A stretch of DNA of 64,000 bases. Source: Anagrus nilaparvatae (taxonomy: Eukaryota; Arthropoda; Insecta; Hymenoptera; Mymaridae). The translations under genes were made by a program, and so were the position numbers. The stretch lies in the NCBI GenBank assembly GCA_022575985.1, contig JAKSXM010000147.1, positions 21,052,001 to 21,116,000 on the forward strand, read 5' to 3'. This document shows, in pieces, positions 21,686 to 33,977 of the stretch. The first letter of the stretch is position 1. The number at the start of each line of letters is the position of its first letter. Below the pieces are notes generated by a model. The model ran no database searches. It worked only from the letters and a program-made list of their open reading frames with translations, and was not told the origin of the DNA.

Positions 21686-22034
21686 TCAAAAAGCATCTAT
21701 ACCTGCATTTCTTAATAGTTCTTCGCCTTTCGTTAATTCTTCTAAACTTAGTATTTCGTATTAATTTGTTATCAAAGTTCAATATATTGTATGTTTTGTA
21801 TTTATCAATTAATTATATTAAGTTAATAATTTTTTAAGCTTTTTTATTAATTTTATTTTTACCTGTTCCTTATTTCACCTATTATTTCTAAATGTGTACC
21901 TTCATCATAATTTATATCTGATGCATAATTAGTATATACATCTATTTTATATCTTTTGTCAGTTATTGAAGAGTATAATAAACTTTTATTTTCATTAATT
22001 GGGACAAATTTGTTAATTAAAAATCCTTTTATTT
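21686..22034 (-). CDS. Possible two-exon mini-gene or gene fragment, function unknown
   Basis: On the minus strand, 22034-21863 is open and encodes EIKGFLINKFVPINENKSLL through KRYKIDVYTNYASD to HLEIIGEIRN. It is preceded by an acceptor-like TATGTTTTTAG and followed at 21862 by CAG|GTAAAA. After an apparent 114-base intron, an acceptor-like ACTAAG precedes 21746, where SLEELTKGEELLRNAGIDAF-stop follows in the matching phase. An alternative start is the ATG at 22044. The strand pattern (alternating hydrophobics, then G-E-I) resembles an OB-fold, but I cannot name a family. It lies antisense inside the unc-13 intron between repeat fragments, so it could be a transposon-borne piece. Confidence 0.4.
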
Positions 22035-22090
22035 CTAAAAACATAATTTATTGATAATAATAAATTTTTTTATTAATATATTTATTTTAC

Positions 22091-22748
22091 TAGCTGCCTA
22101 CGGCTCGCTTCGGTCGCCCCAGCAGCCACCTAGGGGGCTGCGCCCCCCTGGACCCCTGCGACTTTATTTTTCCAAAAATATGTTGTTTTATGTTACTCAA
22201 TATTTTGTAAAATAGCCTTTTTTTACCCGAAGTATTATCTAAAATTTACTGAATCATAAAAATTACGGGCATACGAACCCAGACTAATAATTAGTGATCA
22301 GCAATACAAAGCTTCGCTACCCTTCCATAGGATCCACAAGCAGTCGTTGTTTCCCTCGACTATCCATTCTAGGGTTCTGCTTGATGATAATAGCTGTTCA
22401 AGTTTCTTTTAGTTACTCGAACCGATCGCCTTGAAAATTTAGGTGGATACGTAAAAAATATACCCGAATCGAATGAAATTCTTTTTGATAAAAAAATTTT
22501 TCCTCAGTTTTTTGTTTTTTTGGTTTTTTTTAAAAATTTGATAAAAATTTTTTTCTTGAAAATTCAGTTTTTTCAACATAAAAAATTTTTGTCATTATCA
22601 ATCGAAACGAAACCTAGCCTATGTTTTGACCCGTAATTTTTGCCGTCTTTTGCCATAAACACCGCGTCTCTAACTTATATCGCGTTCAAGTTTATCCATT
22701 TCGGACAAACAAACAAACAAACAAACAAACAAACATACAAAATTAAAG

Positions 22749-22788
<40 letters not shown>
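22091..22788 (+). repeat. Dispersed repeat with (AAAC)n and (TA)n tail
   Basis: The GC-rich head ACTAGCTGCCTACGGCTCGC is followed by GGGGGCTGCGCCCCCCTGG. The body is AT-rich and ends in TTTCGGACAAACAAACAAAC repeats (22708-22735) and then (TA)n (22752-22788). This 'ACTAGCTG... CGGACAAACAAAC' layout is widespread in insect genomes as the end of a retroposon. I cannot assign the exact family. No coding. Confidence 0.5.
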
Positions 22789-22789
<1 letters not shown>

Positions 22790-23547
22790 ATAGGATTTGT
22801 ATTTTATTCAAATAGTTTATATTTGTTACTTTCGTATTAAAAACTTTAATAATTTTCTTGTAATTTAATTTGGATTATATTTCTTCCACTAAAAAAGATA
22901 CTTTAATTATTTACTGATTAATTTCTACATGTATATTCAATAACGAAATATTATCATAAATTGAAAAAATTAAAAAACACATGTGAAGTTTATAATAATT
23001 TACAGCTAAAATTTTTTTTTTTGAATTTAATTGGTTTAATTTTTAAAAATAAATAAAGTAAAAGATTGGTAGTGTAAATAAAATAAACTTAAAATTAATT
23101 TTCTCTAGATATTATATTTTTAATGGTAGCGGCGGCATCGTCTAAGCACAGAGTTAAATAGATTAAATAGATTTTATACGCTACAGAATATGAATTAATT
23201 TATTATATTATTAATTATTAATATTTTTTCTTATTTTGTCTCAATGAAGAAATAAATCAAACAGAGTTATAATGATAGAGACACAGAGATAAATTTAGAA
23301 TTGCCTGATAGTACCGTGTCCAAATGTATCATGCTCAAATGACACATGCCCAAATATACTATGCCCAAATGACCCATGTCGGCGGCGACAGCGGTGGCAG
23401 CGTTTAGAATTTTATAATATAGAGAGATTATTGCTAAAAATTATAGACTGAGCAAGTCATAAATTACTATTTTTTTGTTTTAATATTATGATATATTTTT
23501 TTAATAGCCAAATTTTTCGATTCTTTAAATCAGTTTTACGTGCAACC
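22789..23547. other. Unassigned intronic stretch with a 15-base tandem repeat
   Basis: AT-rich; holds the tandem repeat listed at 23317-23376 and short GGCGGC-containing pieces on either side of it (23129 and 23382). No gene. Confidence 0.4.
23317..23376 (+). repeat. Four 15-base tandem units
   Basis: The units are TGTCCAAATGTATCA, TGCTCAAATGACACA, TGCCCAAATATACTA and TGCCCAAATGACCCA. Confidence 0.8.
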
Positions 23548-23681
23548 CAGTGTTGGATTTACCATATAGGTACAGTAGGCACGTCCTACGGGCCCCCACA
23601 ATTGAAGCCATAAAAAGGGCCTGACAAAATTTTTTTAACATCGGGTGCCTACAGGCCCCCACAAGCCTAAATCCAGCACTG
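23548..23681. mobile_element. hAT-type MITE, about 135 bases
   Basis: Ends CCAGTGTTGGATTTA and TAAATCCAGCACTGG. It is flanked by GTGCAAC and GTATAAC, a diverged target duplication; GTATAACT is the R1 3' UTR sequence expected at this point. It contains paired GGGCCC-rich words (GGGCCCCCACAA and AGGCCCCCACAA). Confidence 0.75.
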
Positions 23682-23880
23682 GGTATAACTTCAGTGAGAA
23701 AGCTTTCAACCTGGCTAGGAGAACGGGTTTTTGCAATAGAAAATCCCTCCTCTTTTTTCAATAACACAGTGGCCCTCGTGTATTCTGCTGCTTTTTTTCT
23801 ATTTTTATGACACTATTGTATTTTCTGGATAACCTTCTCAGGCCTCTAATTCAGGAAGGGTCGGTGATCCACCAAGTATT
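23682..23880 (-). mobile_element. R1-clade LINE fragment, C-terminal end
   Basis: The minus strand carries the family C-terminus in decayed form (KKEEGFSIA near 23740, with an EYTRATV-like lead) and the start of its 3' UTR (TTCAGTGAG...). It is interrupted by the MITE at 23548-23681 and peters out by about 23880 (TTGAACACATTT). No intact frame. Confidence 0.6.
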
Positions 23881-24708
23881 GAACACATTTAAAATAATTG
23901 AAATGATAAGAAACTTTACGAGCAAAATTTTTATAATTTCAATTATTTTAAATACTCTCTTTATTATCCAGTGGTAAAAAAATTTTTGAATAATTTATTT
24001 ATTTAATTTACTTTATTTATAGAACACATTTTTCGAATGTGAGTTCAACAGAAGATACCTAACCCAAAAAAAGCAAGCTTTGTTTAGTTTTCACTTTCTT
24101 CCACTTAAAAAACATGTCATGACCTATACTCCTATACTCGTGACCTGTCACAAACTAGGAAGTAAACCTACCCAAGTGAGAGAAGCCAATCTTGTTCAAA
24201 ATTTGTTCATCGTCGAATTCTAGAGAGTCAAAATCACGCCTATTTATCTTAAAAAATTAATTTTTTTTTCATCTTGAACAGAAATTGATATTTTAAAACG
24301 AAAGCTATTCTGCGGTTTTAAGCGAGTTGTTAATCTAAGGGGGTGGAAACTGCCCTTTAATTGATATTAAATAAATAAATTTTTTATACCTCGTTATAAT
24401 AGAAAATACTTTTTGCCCACCCGGGCGTAAAATGCGGGTGTAAAATTTTTTGTGAAATTTCAGCACTCGTTTTAAGTCCATTAGGGCAAAAAATATTGTA
24501 AGCACCATGGGCGAAATACTTTTGCGCCCTTGATACTTAATATACTATTGAGCAGTTACTATAGTTAAAATTATAGAGAAAAAATATTAACAAATTTAAT
24601 AAAATTAATAAAAAATTCCGTATTAGTTTGAAAAAAAACAAATTAATAAATTATAATGAGAAAACGTATTTTTATCGTTTATTCTAAGTAACTTTTATAG
24701 TACACATT
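23881..24708. other. Unassigned intronic stretch with a dispersed repeat at 24455-24545
   Basis: Mostly AT-rich. The segment GGCAAAAAATATTGTAAGCA ... GCGCCCTTGATACTTAATAT at about 24483-24550 recurs at 34896-35040, where a GC-rich hairpin is present in its middle. No coding. Confidence 0.5.
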
Positions 24709-25193
24709 GGAGTGTGTCTTATTTTTTTTTTTCGATATTTTTTGGCTCCCACATTTTTTTCTAATATTTTGGTCATAAAAAAACCCCAGCTCCAAGGATT
24801 TTGATTTTTTTAACCCGTGCCACCGAGCACTTGAAGTTTCCCATTTAAATAACATGGGAATTTTGAGTATTTAGCTTTACAAATTTTTACAGAGGCTACA
24901 AAGCGATTTAAAAGGCTAATTTTTACTAGAAAACATACTTTCATATGTTGTAAAGACATCCAAACAGCTTTGCTCTCATTCCAAAGGGAATTCTGGGTTT
25001 AGAAACGCAAATTTACATGTTGGCTAAAAATTTTCTACAAGCTTCAAGTTTCCAAAAATATTTTACTAGTCTCTTTTCGTTAAAAAGTTTTTAAGATATC
25101 GCTTTTCAAAGATAATAATAAAAATTGACATTTTATTTAAAACCCTGAAATCGGGACTCTGACTTTAAATTATCATCTCTGATTAATATTAAT
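24709..25193 (+). repeat. Single-arm copy of the 911-2246 foldback element
   Basis: It begins GGAGTGTGTCTTATTTTTTT, follows the left arm of the element (TTAACCCGTGCCACCGAGCA), and retains the block ACATACTTTCATATG...GAATTC that the left arm at 911 has lost. It then jumps to the central part (TCGGGACTCTGACTTTAAAT) and ends near 25193. Confidence 0.75.
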
Positions 25194-25390
25194 ATTTTCG
25201 TTTTAGGAACTTAGAATAATTTTATTATAGGGACTTAAGATAATTTTGATATAGGGACTTAGAATAATCCGGCTTTAGGAACATGAAATAATGTTTTTTG
25301 ACTTAACATTATTTTAAAAATTTCAATTATACATAAACATGTTCCATGCTCATTGATTATGTTTACACAAACTTGTTACAAATTTTTTTA
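25194..25390 (-). repeat. Reverse copy of the 25-base-unit repeat
   Basis: Reads on the minus strand like 4888-5225: units of about 25 bases (GGGACTTAGAATAAT..., three or four) and the end words AAACATGTTCCATG and TGTTTACACAAACTTGT. Confidence 0.6.
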
Positions 25391-25745
25391 TCTTATTCTA
25401 AGTTTTTTCATCAAATTCGAAAAAATTAAAAATATCACAGTTTTGACTCCAGTAGAAGTTGCCGAAAATAGCTTAGAAACCATACATGGTCTAGAAGAAT
25501 GATAGACGCAACCCTCAAGTACACTTTTCCTAATAAAAAACACATCTTGACCCGGGTAAGTAGTTTTTTATGTAGTTTTTTTCAATCAGGCCAGCTGTGC
25601 AGCCTCAATGCATTATATCTGGGTCTTCGCAAATGAGTTAAAAATACATAAATATGTGTAAATTTTACTTTTCTTCCATATTTTAGTATATTAAAATTAA
25701 ATTTTTGAGATTTAATATAATTCATTTTTTCTTTTTCAAACGTTT
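25391..25745. other. Unassigned intronic stretch
   Basis: No feature recognised. Confidence 0.35.
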
Positions 25746-25823
25746 TTGGTTCCTCATAGAGGAACCTTTGTGATAGATGAAATTTTGATTTTTTTTCTAA
25801 AAAACCGGTTTTTAAAAAAAGTC

Positions 25824-25867
<44 letters not shown>

Positions 25868-27430
25868 ACCGGTGAAATTTCACAACCATTATGGAATTAA
25901 GACCTAATTTTTTTTTCAAACATTTTTTCATCAAAAAGTCTCAAACTACTTTTTTTTTTTTTAATTTGGATGTAATACCTCATTTATTTCCATGAAAGTA
26001 CTTATATTTAAAAGTACGATTTTTACTCGACATCTCGAATCTGATAACTAATTTTTTGAAAATTTTTTTCTCAAAATTTTTTTCACCAAAAAATACAAAA
26101 AAAACTTAATTTTTTTTTATTTTTGGATGTAGTACCTAATTGATTTCTATGAGAGTGCTAGTTTCAGAAATATCGTTTATAGTAATTTTTTGGACCTGAA
26201 ACTTAATTTTTTCAAAATTTTTTTCTCAAAATTAAAAAAACAAAAAAATTAAAAAATCTGTAATATTTTTTTTTTTTTTAGTGTAATACTTTCTTTAATT
26301 CCATGAAAGTACTAATATTTGAAAATTTTGCAATCGGTGGTATTTATCAACCATTATGGAATTAAGATCTAATTTTTTTTTCAAAAATTTTTTCATCAAG
26401 AGATTTCAAAATACTTTTTTTTTTTTTTAATTTAGGTGTAATACCTCATTTATTTCCATAAAAGTACTTATATTTGAAAGTAAGATTTTTACTCGATATC
26501 TCGAATCTGATAACTAATTTTTTAAAAATTTTTTTCTCAAAATTTTTTTCACCAAAAAATACAAAAAAAACTTAATTTTTTTTTATTTTTGGATGTAGTA
26601 CCTAATTGATTTCTATGAGAGTGCTAGTTTCAGAAATATCGTTTATAGTAATTTTTTGGACCTGAAACTTAATTTTTTCAAAATTTTTTTCTCAAAATTA
26701 AAAAAAAAAAAAAATTAAAAAATCTGTAATATTTTTTTTTTTTTTAGTGTAATACTTTCTTTAATTCCATGAAAGTATACTAATATTTGAAAATTTTGCA
26801 ATCGGTGGTATTTATCAACCATTATGGAATTAAGATCTAATTTTTTTTTCAAAAATTTTTTCATCAAGAGATTTCAAAATACTTTTTTTTTTTTTTTAAT
26901 TTAGGTGTAATACCTCATTTATTTCCATAAAAGTACTTACATTTGAAAGTATGGTTTTTACTCGATATCTCAAATCTGATAATTAATTTTTTGAAAATTT
27001 TTTTCCCAAAATTTTTTCGCAAAAAAATACAAAGAATACCAAATTTTTTTTTTGTTCGGACGTAGTACCTAATTAATTTCTATGAGAGTACTAGTTTTAG
27101 AAAGCTTATTCATAGTAATTTTTTGGATCTGATACCGAATTTTTTCAAAATTTTTTTCTCAATATTAATAAAACAAAAAAATTAAAAAATCTGTAATATG
27201 TTTTTTTTTTTAAGTGTAATACCTAGTTTATTGAAAATTTTTTTCTAAAAATTTGTTAAATAAAAAACATTAAACCACAGCAACATTTTTTTTCTTTTAA
27301 AATACGGTATTTAACTTTTTTTTATGAAATACTGATATCTCAAATTATAATTTTTATTAGATAAAATAGACCATTATAAATATTTTGCTATTGTTAATGA
27401 GGAACCATAGTGCCAATCACTTGGCAGCGT
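25746..27430 (+). repeat. 'GGTTCC' long repeat family, copy 1
   Basis: It starts TTGGTTCCTCATAGAGGAAC and ends GAGGAACCATAGTGCCAA...GGCAGCG, so the termini are partly self-complementary. After the head come AACCGGTTTTTAAAAAAAG, a (TG)n tract (25829-25858) and TAACCGGTGAAATTTCACA. Then follow many diverged units of about 120-150 bases on the theme 'GTAATACCT.ATTTATTTCCATGAAAGTACT'. About 473 bases are duplicated in tandem (near 26330 and 26803). No coding. Other copies: 38299-38985 and 59151-61483. Confidence 0.75.
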
Positions 27431-27595
27431 TTTTTAAATATATTCACCGAGATAGCACTATTTTGGGCACAAAAAACAGCGTCGATTTTTTTCTTTTTGT
27501 TTTTCTAGGACCTGTAGGCACCCTACAATCGAAATTCATCGGAATATCGGAGGTACCTTCAAATTTTATTTGAAATTGTTTCTAGCCATCCGTGA
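27431..27595. other. Unassigned intronic stretch
   Basis: No feature recognised beyond a T-rich run. Confidence 0.3.
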
Positions 27596-27826
27596 AATGT
27601 AAAATTGTAGAAAATTTTTAGGGCCTATAAGATTCAATTTCGTCAAAAATTACAATTTTGACAGCAATTTAAACAAATTTAAAAATTGGTCATTTAGGGT
27701 CAAAAATTACTAGTAGGTGAATTGACTATAGCGCTGAGAGAATCAGTGATAAATATATACGACTTACGTTGTTTGAAAAGTGACACTTATACCAACAAAA
27801 GTAGAGGAACAAAAAGTGTTTCTTTT
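27596..27826 (-). repeat. Central-arm piece of the 911-2246 foldback family
   Basis: The segment TTCGTCAAAAATTACAATTT ... GACTATAGCGCTGAGAGAAT is the complement of the region 1200-1410 of the full element. Truncated at both ends. Confidence 0.7.
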
Positions 27827-28189
27827 TTTTTTTTTTAATTTTATTCATCCTTTTCTTTCTATATTCTATTTGCATTATAAGAGTATGTATGTCTCCTCAT
27901 TTGTTAAAAAGACGCTTATATTCACTCTTAGAGTAAAAAATAGTATGTTGTATGTACATAAGGAAAAAAACAATTTCAAATCATAGTCAGAGATAGTGGC
28001 ATGAGATGTGCAATTACGAGGCTCAGTGATCCAGAAAAAAAAAAGAGGAAAATAATAATATTTGATCAAGGTTTCGACCGATTCTCATGCGGTTTGTAGC
28101 ATATTACAACTAAAGGTTTGTATTTTTGGAAAAAAACGACAAGAGAATTTTTCCATTTCGTTTTTCACCCCTTAAACCATAAAAACTAC
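27827..28189. other. Unassigned intronic stretch
   Basis: T- and A-rich with no recognised feature; short open frames in both strands overlap and look random. Confidence 0.3.
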
Positions 28190-28525
28190 CTCTACTCCAG
28201 TCAAAATATGGGTTTCGTTGTATTTTCACTGGCGAGCACCAGATTTGCTCTACTATAAGTTTTTTGGGTCGCTAGGCTAAAAAATCGGGGTCATGTCATA
28301 GAGAAATGGGGGCTTCACCATTAAATTTTCAAAACTACCCCAAAAAAGGAGTTTTTCTTACATATTCGCACTTTGAGCGCTCAGATTGGTACAATACGGA
28401 TTTTTTTAGTCACAAATCAAGAATGTTGACTTCCTTTTCATAATTAATTAAAATTTCACCTCTACATTGGCTAAAAGTACCCCTGAAAAGAGGGTGTTTT
28501 TGTATTTTCGTACATTTAGCATCCA
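28190..28525 (+). repeat. Tandem repeat array, left part (split by the BEL insertion)
   Basis: Diverged units of roughly 110-150 bases with the recurring words 'tttttgggtcgct', 'aaactaccc', 'gtgtttttgttattttcgca' and 'ctttgagcg'. The array stops at ATCCA (28521-28525), the BEL target duplication, and resumes at 34438. Confidence 0.65.
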
Positions 28526-28741
28526 TGGTGTGAAAACACACCTTTATTATTTTAAATAATATATGTAAAAAGAGAGATAAGATAACGCACGCACGACCGA
28601 CGGAGTCTCTCGTCGATCAGTGCGCGCTCGGCTTTCATGCTTTATGCATGTATAATAAAATCAATATTCAATCTATTAATTATTGTAATTATTTTACACG
28701 CCTACACTCTTTTTACTCCATCATAAACTGTTACGTGTCCA
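28526..28741 (+). repeat. BEL/Pao 5' LTR
   Basis: 216 bases, with AATAAAATC (polyadenylation-like) and a GC-rich block GACCGACGGAGTCTCTCGTC. Followed by the primer-binding site. Confidence 0.92.
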
Positions 28742-30517
28742 TTTTGGTCCTTCAGCCTTTATTAAAAAAAAATAAAACAATTATCATCAGTGACCGTTTT
28801 ACTGTGAAAATTTATCAAGATTAAAAAGGAGTGAAAGTGAACGTTGCCATGCGGCCTTTATCATATTAGTGAATGTGTTAAAAATTATTCATCATTACTA
28901 TAATTATTTTTATTGCTCAAAAGTGGATCAAATTTTATGCACTTTGTGCTCACATATTTTTTGGTGAAATATCTTTGGAGAAATTTTATATTGTACAATC
29001 CAAAAAAACAAAAATCGTTTGTCAAAAATTTAAATCACAATGGCCGCCTATTGAAGAGAGCGTGCACGCCTCAACATTAAAAACTATATAACATACAAAG
29101 ACTGCATAAGTCCCATGTGCTTTTATTTTCATTATAAAAATTCACGTCAAGAAAAAATATTCAAGTAAATTTTTATGTGAAGTTTTCACGTCGATAAAAA
29201 ACACGTCAAAAAAACATTCAAGTGAAAAATAAGTAAATTTTTATGTGAAGTTTTCAAAACAAGAATAATGAAAAGAGAAAAATTTTTTCTTTTTCAAATA
29301 AAAAATTAAATAAAATAAGAAGGAAGCCGCCATTAATGACGTCACCGTCATCCTCATTTCTCTCATCATTCATTTGAAAGGGGAGAAGTACGATCCACGA
29401 TTCGGAGTCCACGGAACAACACGAAGAGGCACGAGTCTAACTTTGAATTTTTTTTTCTCTCTTCTCAATCGTCGTTCCTGCGCCACTTCAAATCAAAATG
29501 GCAGTTCATTCTTCTTGCTGGTAATGTCCCCTTCAAAAAGCAAATGGTCAGATAATTCGCTCACGATTCGCCATCTTATTAAAAAAAAAGGAGTCATCGA
29601 TCCTGCGCATCACTTTAGGTCATGATTTTTTTTCTTTTTTATTTAGAATTTTCTTTTTCTTATTTTCTTATAATCACTCTCAAATTACTTACAATCAGTC
29701 GATTATCTATAATTAAAATTAAAGTTATCAAATTTATTTTATTAAAATCATCTTTTTTATAATATTTTTTTGAAACCACGTGCAATCTTCTTAATAAATT
29801 GTGCGTTATTAATTTTTATTTAGAAATATCAATTTATGCCTATAGTCTAGATATAGTTAGAGTGTCTTCTGCTCTATTATGTCTTTTTTCTTTAATGTAA
29901 AAAAGGCAAAAATTATTAAAAATAAAAAATAAATGGTATTTGTATGTTATTTATATTAAATTCAATTACTTAAAATTAATCTTAAATAATTGTATAATAT
30001 TGTCAAAAAATGTATCAATTGTCTTTTAAGAAAATTAAAAATCTCTCTCTCTCTCTTTTAGTCAGATTCAACTCTTTATCAATTACTTGAACTTCTAATC
30101 AGTTTAACTTATTTATTAAATTCAATTTAAAAATAAAAAATAAATAAAATTTTCAAAAACAAATTAAACTCTTTTCAATTATTATTATCATTGTAATTTT
30201 TACTAATTATTTGGACGTTCCTAAGGTACTCTTATCATCTGGAGGCTGCTTCTTTTGGCTTGCATCCTTGTCAGATCCACGTGGGTTCCAGTTCATTGAC
30301 AACTTATCCTGCTACATCATCTTCACGTCTTGGAGCATTGATCATTGGATATCCTGGTGGTGTCGTTGGCCTCATGTTTTCACAATAGTATTTATATGTC
30401 ATAAACTTAGAATTTATTCTATTAGATTTTGTTTATTGAACAATTATTTAAAATTAATATTTTGTTAATTTAGATTTAATATTTTGTAAATTTAATATTC
30501 AAAAAATTTTTTTTAAT
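28742..30517 (+). other. BEL/Pao leader region lacking gag
   Basis: Begins with the primer-binding site. It contains a duplicated segment ('caagtaaatttttatgtgaag' near 29162 and 29218). At 29368-29387 is a 20-base copy of the polypurine tract and its flank, identical to 34202-34221. Short open frames (29374, 30211) show no Gag features. Possibly replaced or deleted sequence. Confidence 0.6.
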
Positions 30518-33500
30518 GATCCTATCGCTACAAAGACAAAATTAGGTTATGTTATCTCTGGTAACGCTGGCATAGGATCAAATTGTTATCTTTCTGTTTG
30601 TGATGAGCCCGAATCTTCACTTTCTTTCGATTTGGAGCGTTTCTGGAGACAGGAGGAAATTTTGGATTCGTCTTCTCGTATGCTTGATCCGGATGAGCAA
30701 GAGTGCGAAACCCATTTCAAAAATACTCATTTCAGAAATGCGGATGGTAGATATGTAGTCAGGCTCCCATTCAAAATTAATATAACAGATTTGCAGTTTC
30801 CTGGTTCGTATGCTGTAGCAAAAAATGTGCATCTCAGACTGGAGAAACGTTTCTTAAATAATCCTCATTTTAAAAAATTGTATACAGACTTTATGGTAGA
30901 CTATGAAGAAACTGGTCATATGTCAAATACTACTGTATTTTTAGTCTTTTTGTATTGTTATTTTATCCCACATCATGGAATATTAAAAAAAAATTCGTTA
31001 TTAGAAAAATTAAGAACAGTTTTTAATGATTCCGCAAGGGACTTTAATAATATTTCGTTAAATGATATTTTACATACTGGTGCCAATCTGTTTCCAGATC
31101 TTTCTGAACTATTACTCCATTGGATGTCGTATCGTTATGTGTTCGTTTCTGACATTAAACAAATGTTCAGACAAATTTTGATTCATGATGATGATCGTAA
31201 ATTTCAACAAATCCTATGGCGCTTTAATCAAAATGAGGAAATTTCTGTTTATTCTTTAAATACTGTCACTTATGGCGTAGTTAGCAGCCCCTTCTTGGAA
31301 AATAGGGTTATGAAACAGTTGGCAGTCGATGAAGGAGATAAATTTCCTTTAGGCGCATCTGTCATTAGTGGTGAAACTTATATGGACGATTCCTTATCAG
31401 GTGGCCATTCACTGCCAGAAGCTTTACAAAAGCAAAGTGAATTAATAAGTATATTTAAAACGGCAGGTTTTAGTCTACATAAGTGGATAGCTAATGGCAA
31501 GATCTTATTAAATTTTCCCTCATCTGACTTGGCTGATTCAGACTCCACTAATGATTGTTTCACATTATTAGGTATATGCTATAATCCGTCTGAGGATTAT
31601 TTTTCTTTTAAAATCAAGTTAGATGAGTTCAAAAAACCCATTACCAAAAGAATGGTTGTTTCCAGTATCTCTAAGCTTTTTGACCCTTTAGGCTGGTTAG
31701 CACCAGTTATGATAACTGCTAAAGTCATTATACAAAAAATGTGGTTAGCAAAGTTACAATGGGAAGATGTCTTACTTGATGACCTAAAAAATGAGTTCTT
31801 AGATTGGTATAATAGCTTAATCGTGTTAAATACTTTAAAAATACCTAGATGGATAGGTTATGTTAATGATGCAAAATATGAGATTTTCGGTTTTGCAGAC
31901 GCGTCGAAATTATTGTATGCAGCGTGTGTAGATCTAAAGGTCACAGTCAATGGTCAAAGTACGATACGTTTATTACAAGGAAAATCAAAAGTATCTCCCA
32001 TTAAACCTTTGCTAACCATACCTAAATTGGAGCTTAGTGCTGCCTTCTTGTTAGCAAAATTAACTGTAAAAGTTTTAATCTCTTTAAAATTGCCTCATGT
32101 CGACATCTACTTATTTACAGACTCAATAAATGTCCCTTTTTGGCTAAAGGAACATCCTTCAAAGTGGCCAGTCTTCGTCGCCCATAAATGTTCGCATATT
32201 CACTCGTTAGTACCCACAGCTTACTGGAGTCATGTCAGATCTAAAGAGAACCCACCTGACTGCGTATCTAGGGGTATTTCTCCTGAGCAGTTAATTGACT
32301 TCAATTTATGGTGGGAGGGTAATTTGCATATACAGGGTAAATTTCAATTTAATCATGACAGTAGAAATTTCCATACAGGTTCTTTAACTTCCTTAAATTG
32401 TTCAATTAACAAAGAAATAAAAAAGGTAAAAATTATAAAAAGTTGGGATTTGTTAAATAAATATTCTAATGTCAAAAAATTGTTTAGAGTAACGTATTTT
32501 GTCTTACGTTTCTTATGTAATATTGTGTCAAAACTAAAAACAAACTTATTTTATAAATTTAAATTATTCAATCTTGATTGGTTCAATGTCAGTAAAAAGT
32601 CATGCTTACCTTTTGTCAATGCTTTTGAATTAGACAGGGCTAAACTAAGTTGGGTTTACCTAGTTCAAAATTTGCATTTTGCCAAAGAAATTAAATTACT
32701 AAATAATAGTTGTAAGTTCACAAAATCCAGATTAATAAAATTAGACCCGTTTTTGGAAAAAGGTTTGTTAAGGTTAGGTGGAAGAATTCATTTTTCCCTG
32801 CTTAGCTACGATCAGCAGCATCCCCTTATACTTCCTTATGATTCAAAATTTTCAAAACTTTTAATAAATTATTTTCATGATAAGTCTTTTCATGGCGGAA
32901 TTCGCTTAACCCTTTCAACCTTAAGACAGGAATTTTGGATCATAAAAGGTCGAAGTCTAGTGAAATCTTGCATTCATAAATGTGTGGAATGCATTAGATA
33001 TGGGTCAAAAAATGGGTGTTTTACCACCTTCGCGTGTTCAAAAACCTGATAAGCCCTTCCGTTTAACAGGGGTTGATTATGCGGGCCCTTACAAAGTTTT
33101 AAGGTACAGAGGTCGTGGTGCTCAAACTTATAAGGCGTATATTTGTATTTTTGTGTGTATGTCTACTAAGGCACTACATCTAGAACTCGTCACTGGTTAC
33201 GATAGTGAAAGTTTCATAGCTGCTTTCCGGCGATTCACCTCGACTCGTGGTCCTTGCTCAGGATTGTTCAGTGACCAAGGCACTACATTCATTGGTGCAG
33301 ACAACACCCTTAAGGAAATGTATATGGCCTTGTCAAGCTATATGCAGGACCTTTTGGGAAAACTCGCCGATGGGGGTACGAATTGGTCATTCAACTCTCC
33401 GGGTGCACCTCATACGGGGGGAATATGGGAATCAGCTGTGAAATCCGTAAAACATCATCTTCGTCGGGTGGTAGGAGAACACACTCTTACTTTTGAAGAG

Positions 33501-33977
33501 TTGTATACCCTTTTGAAACAGATAGAAGATTGTCTTAACTCCAGACCTCTGATGCCTTTAAATGATGACCCGTCTGATCACCAATTTCTGTGCCCCTCGT
33601 TACTATTGACACAGTCAAATTCCTATATTGTGCCAGAACCAAATTATTTAAATCAAAGTATTCCATTAAATCAAAGATATAAATTAATTTAAGCCATGTT
33701 ACAAGATTGGTGGAGGGCATGGTCTCATGAGTACTTGCAGTCTTTACAAGTACGTAACAAGTGGACTGAAAAACTAAAAAATATTGAGGTCGATTACATT
33801 GTTTTGGTTACTGATGAAACAATGCCCCCAAGTAAATGGCCTTTAGGTCGAATTATTAAAATATTCAAAGGGCCCGATGATCTGACAAGGATTGTTGAGG
33901 TCAGAACTTGCACTTCTGTCTTAAGAAGGCCAGTTCAAAAGCTGGTACTGTTGAAGACATGTAATGAACTATCCTGA
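30518..33977 (+). pseudogene. BEL/Pao pol (RT, RNase H, integrase), one frameshift and one stop
   Basis: Starts in the protease tail (DPIATKTKLGYVISG). The RT has the first catalytic Asp in FVSDIKQMFRQILIHDDDR and YMDD at 31379-31390. RNase H shows FGFADASK, then LELSAAFL, then LFTDSINV and DCVSRGI. The integrase zinc region has FHGG...CIHKCVEC. At the A6 run 33007-33012 the frame shifts by one. The next frame carries the DDE core: GVDYAGPY, SDQGTTFIGAD and GGIWESAVKSVKHHL. A TAA at 33690-33692 interrupts it after RYKLI, and the same frame continues AMLQDWWRAW to KWPLGRIIKIF and a natural end at 33975. Motifs are otherwise intact: a recently inactivated copy. Confidence 0.93.
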
